From Komagataeibacter saccharivorans (GTDB taxonomy: Bacteria; Pseudomonadota; Alphaproteobacteria; Acetobacterales; Acetobacteraceae), in the NCBI RefSeq assembly GCF_003207825.1, contig NZ_NKTY01000004.1:1-64000 (forward strand): 64,000 bases of DNA. Direction: 5' to 3'. Below are positions 63,873-64,000 of this stretch, piece after piece (position 1 is the stretch's first letter; each line of letters starts with the position of its first letter). The notes beneath the pieces were generated by a model that made no database searches, was not told the origin of the DNA, and saw only the letters and a program-made list of their open reading frames with translations. Both the position numbers and the translations under genes were made by a program.

Positions 63873-64000
63873 ATGGTAAAAACAAGAAAGCTGTTCGGCA
63901 CAGATGGCATTCGCGGGACGGCCAACCGCTTTCCCATGACGGTCGAAGTGGCGCAGAAGCTGGGGCAGGCCGCAGGACTGCATTTCATCCACGGCACGCA
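63873..64000 (+). CDS. glmM: phosphoglucosamine mutase, N-terminal fragment
   Basis: The first 42 codons lie within the window; the gene continues to the right. [20 protein letters not shown] matches GlmM, which converts glucosamine-6-phosphate to glucosamine-1-phosphate for peptidoglycan and LPS. The ftsH-folP-glmM order is widely conserved. Confidence 0.95.
   Translation, partial: MVKTRKLFGTDGIRGTANRFPMTVEVAQKLGQAAGLHFIHGT

Overview
The window is GC-rich, densely coded chromosomal DNA from an acetic acid bacterium (Acetobacteraceae; gene content and order fit Komagataeibacter/Gluconacetobacter best). The pointers are a bacterial pyruvate decarboxylase, an OprB-type porin, hopanoid synthesis (hpnH next to dxs), a membrane D-lactate dehydrogenase, and the alphaproteobacterial blocks yebC-ruvCAB-ybgC-tolQRAB-pal-cpoB and tilS-ftsH-folP-glmM. 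I assign family and probable genus from gene content only. I see no insertion sequence, prophage, integrase, CRISPR array or rRNA; this is core genome with a few lineage-specific genes.

Layout. 1-1750: start of dxs (minus) and divergent hpnH. 1885-6270: CorC-like membrane protein, lytic transglycosylase, uracil-DNA glycosylase. 6375-9139: TPR protein coupled to ispE. 9178-13353 (minus): an SDR with a degenerate active site, a YqaA/DedA-type membrane protein, and an EnvZ/OmpR-type two-component pair whose sensor has a His-rich periplasmic loop. 13436-15018: divergent cysK and rhodanese. 15055-21459: DUF2272 lipoprotein, aldo/keto reductase, Na+/H+ antiporter, cbpA-cbpM, small secreted proteins. 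21714-27971: four plus-strand genes around pyruvate (budA, alsS, dld, pdc). 28058-33493: NUDIX, phosphotransferase, oprB, moaB, DJ-1/PfpI, folE.

33554-35653 holds apaG and metZ (minus) behind a SAM-II-type riboswitch, then a tRNA-Gly(CCC) gene. 36278-39856 is an Mla-type lipid ABC transporter operon (mlaE-mlaF-mlaD-pqiC-like). 40080-44453 is a tightly overlapping three-gene operon: MscS-family channel, 2OG-Fe(II) dioxygenase, and a membrane-anchored SGNH-like protein. 44646-47586 has an RDD protein, argJ and a parvulin. 47834-64000 is a plus-strand housekeeping run: secA, yebC, ruvCAB, ybgC, tolQRAB, pal, cpoB, tilS, ftsH, folP and the start of glmM.

Physiology. Envelope upkeep dominates (Tol-Pal, Mla, SecA, lytic transglycosylase, parvulin, FtsH, hopanoids). 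The budA-alsS-dld-pdc block feeds D-lactate into pyruvate and drains pyruvate to acetoin or acetaldehyde. Sulfur amino acid synthesis is represented by cysK, a rhodanese and riboswitch-controlled metZ. The least explained items are the channel/dioxygenase/SGNH operon, the SDR lacking its catalytic residues, the His-rich sensor, and the structured leaders of metZ and dld.
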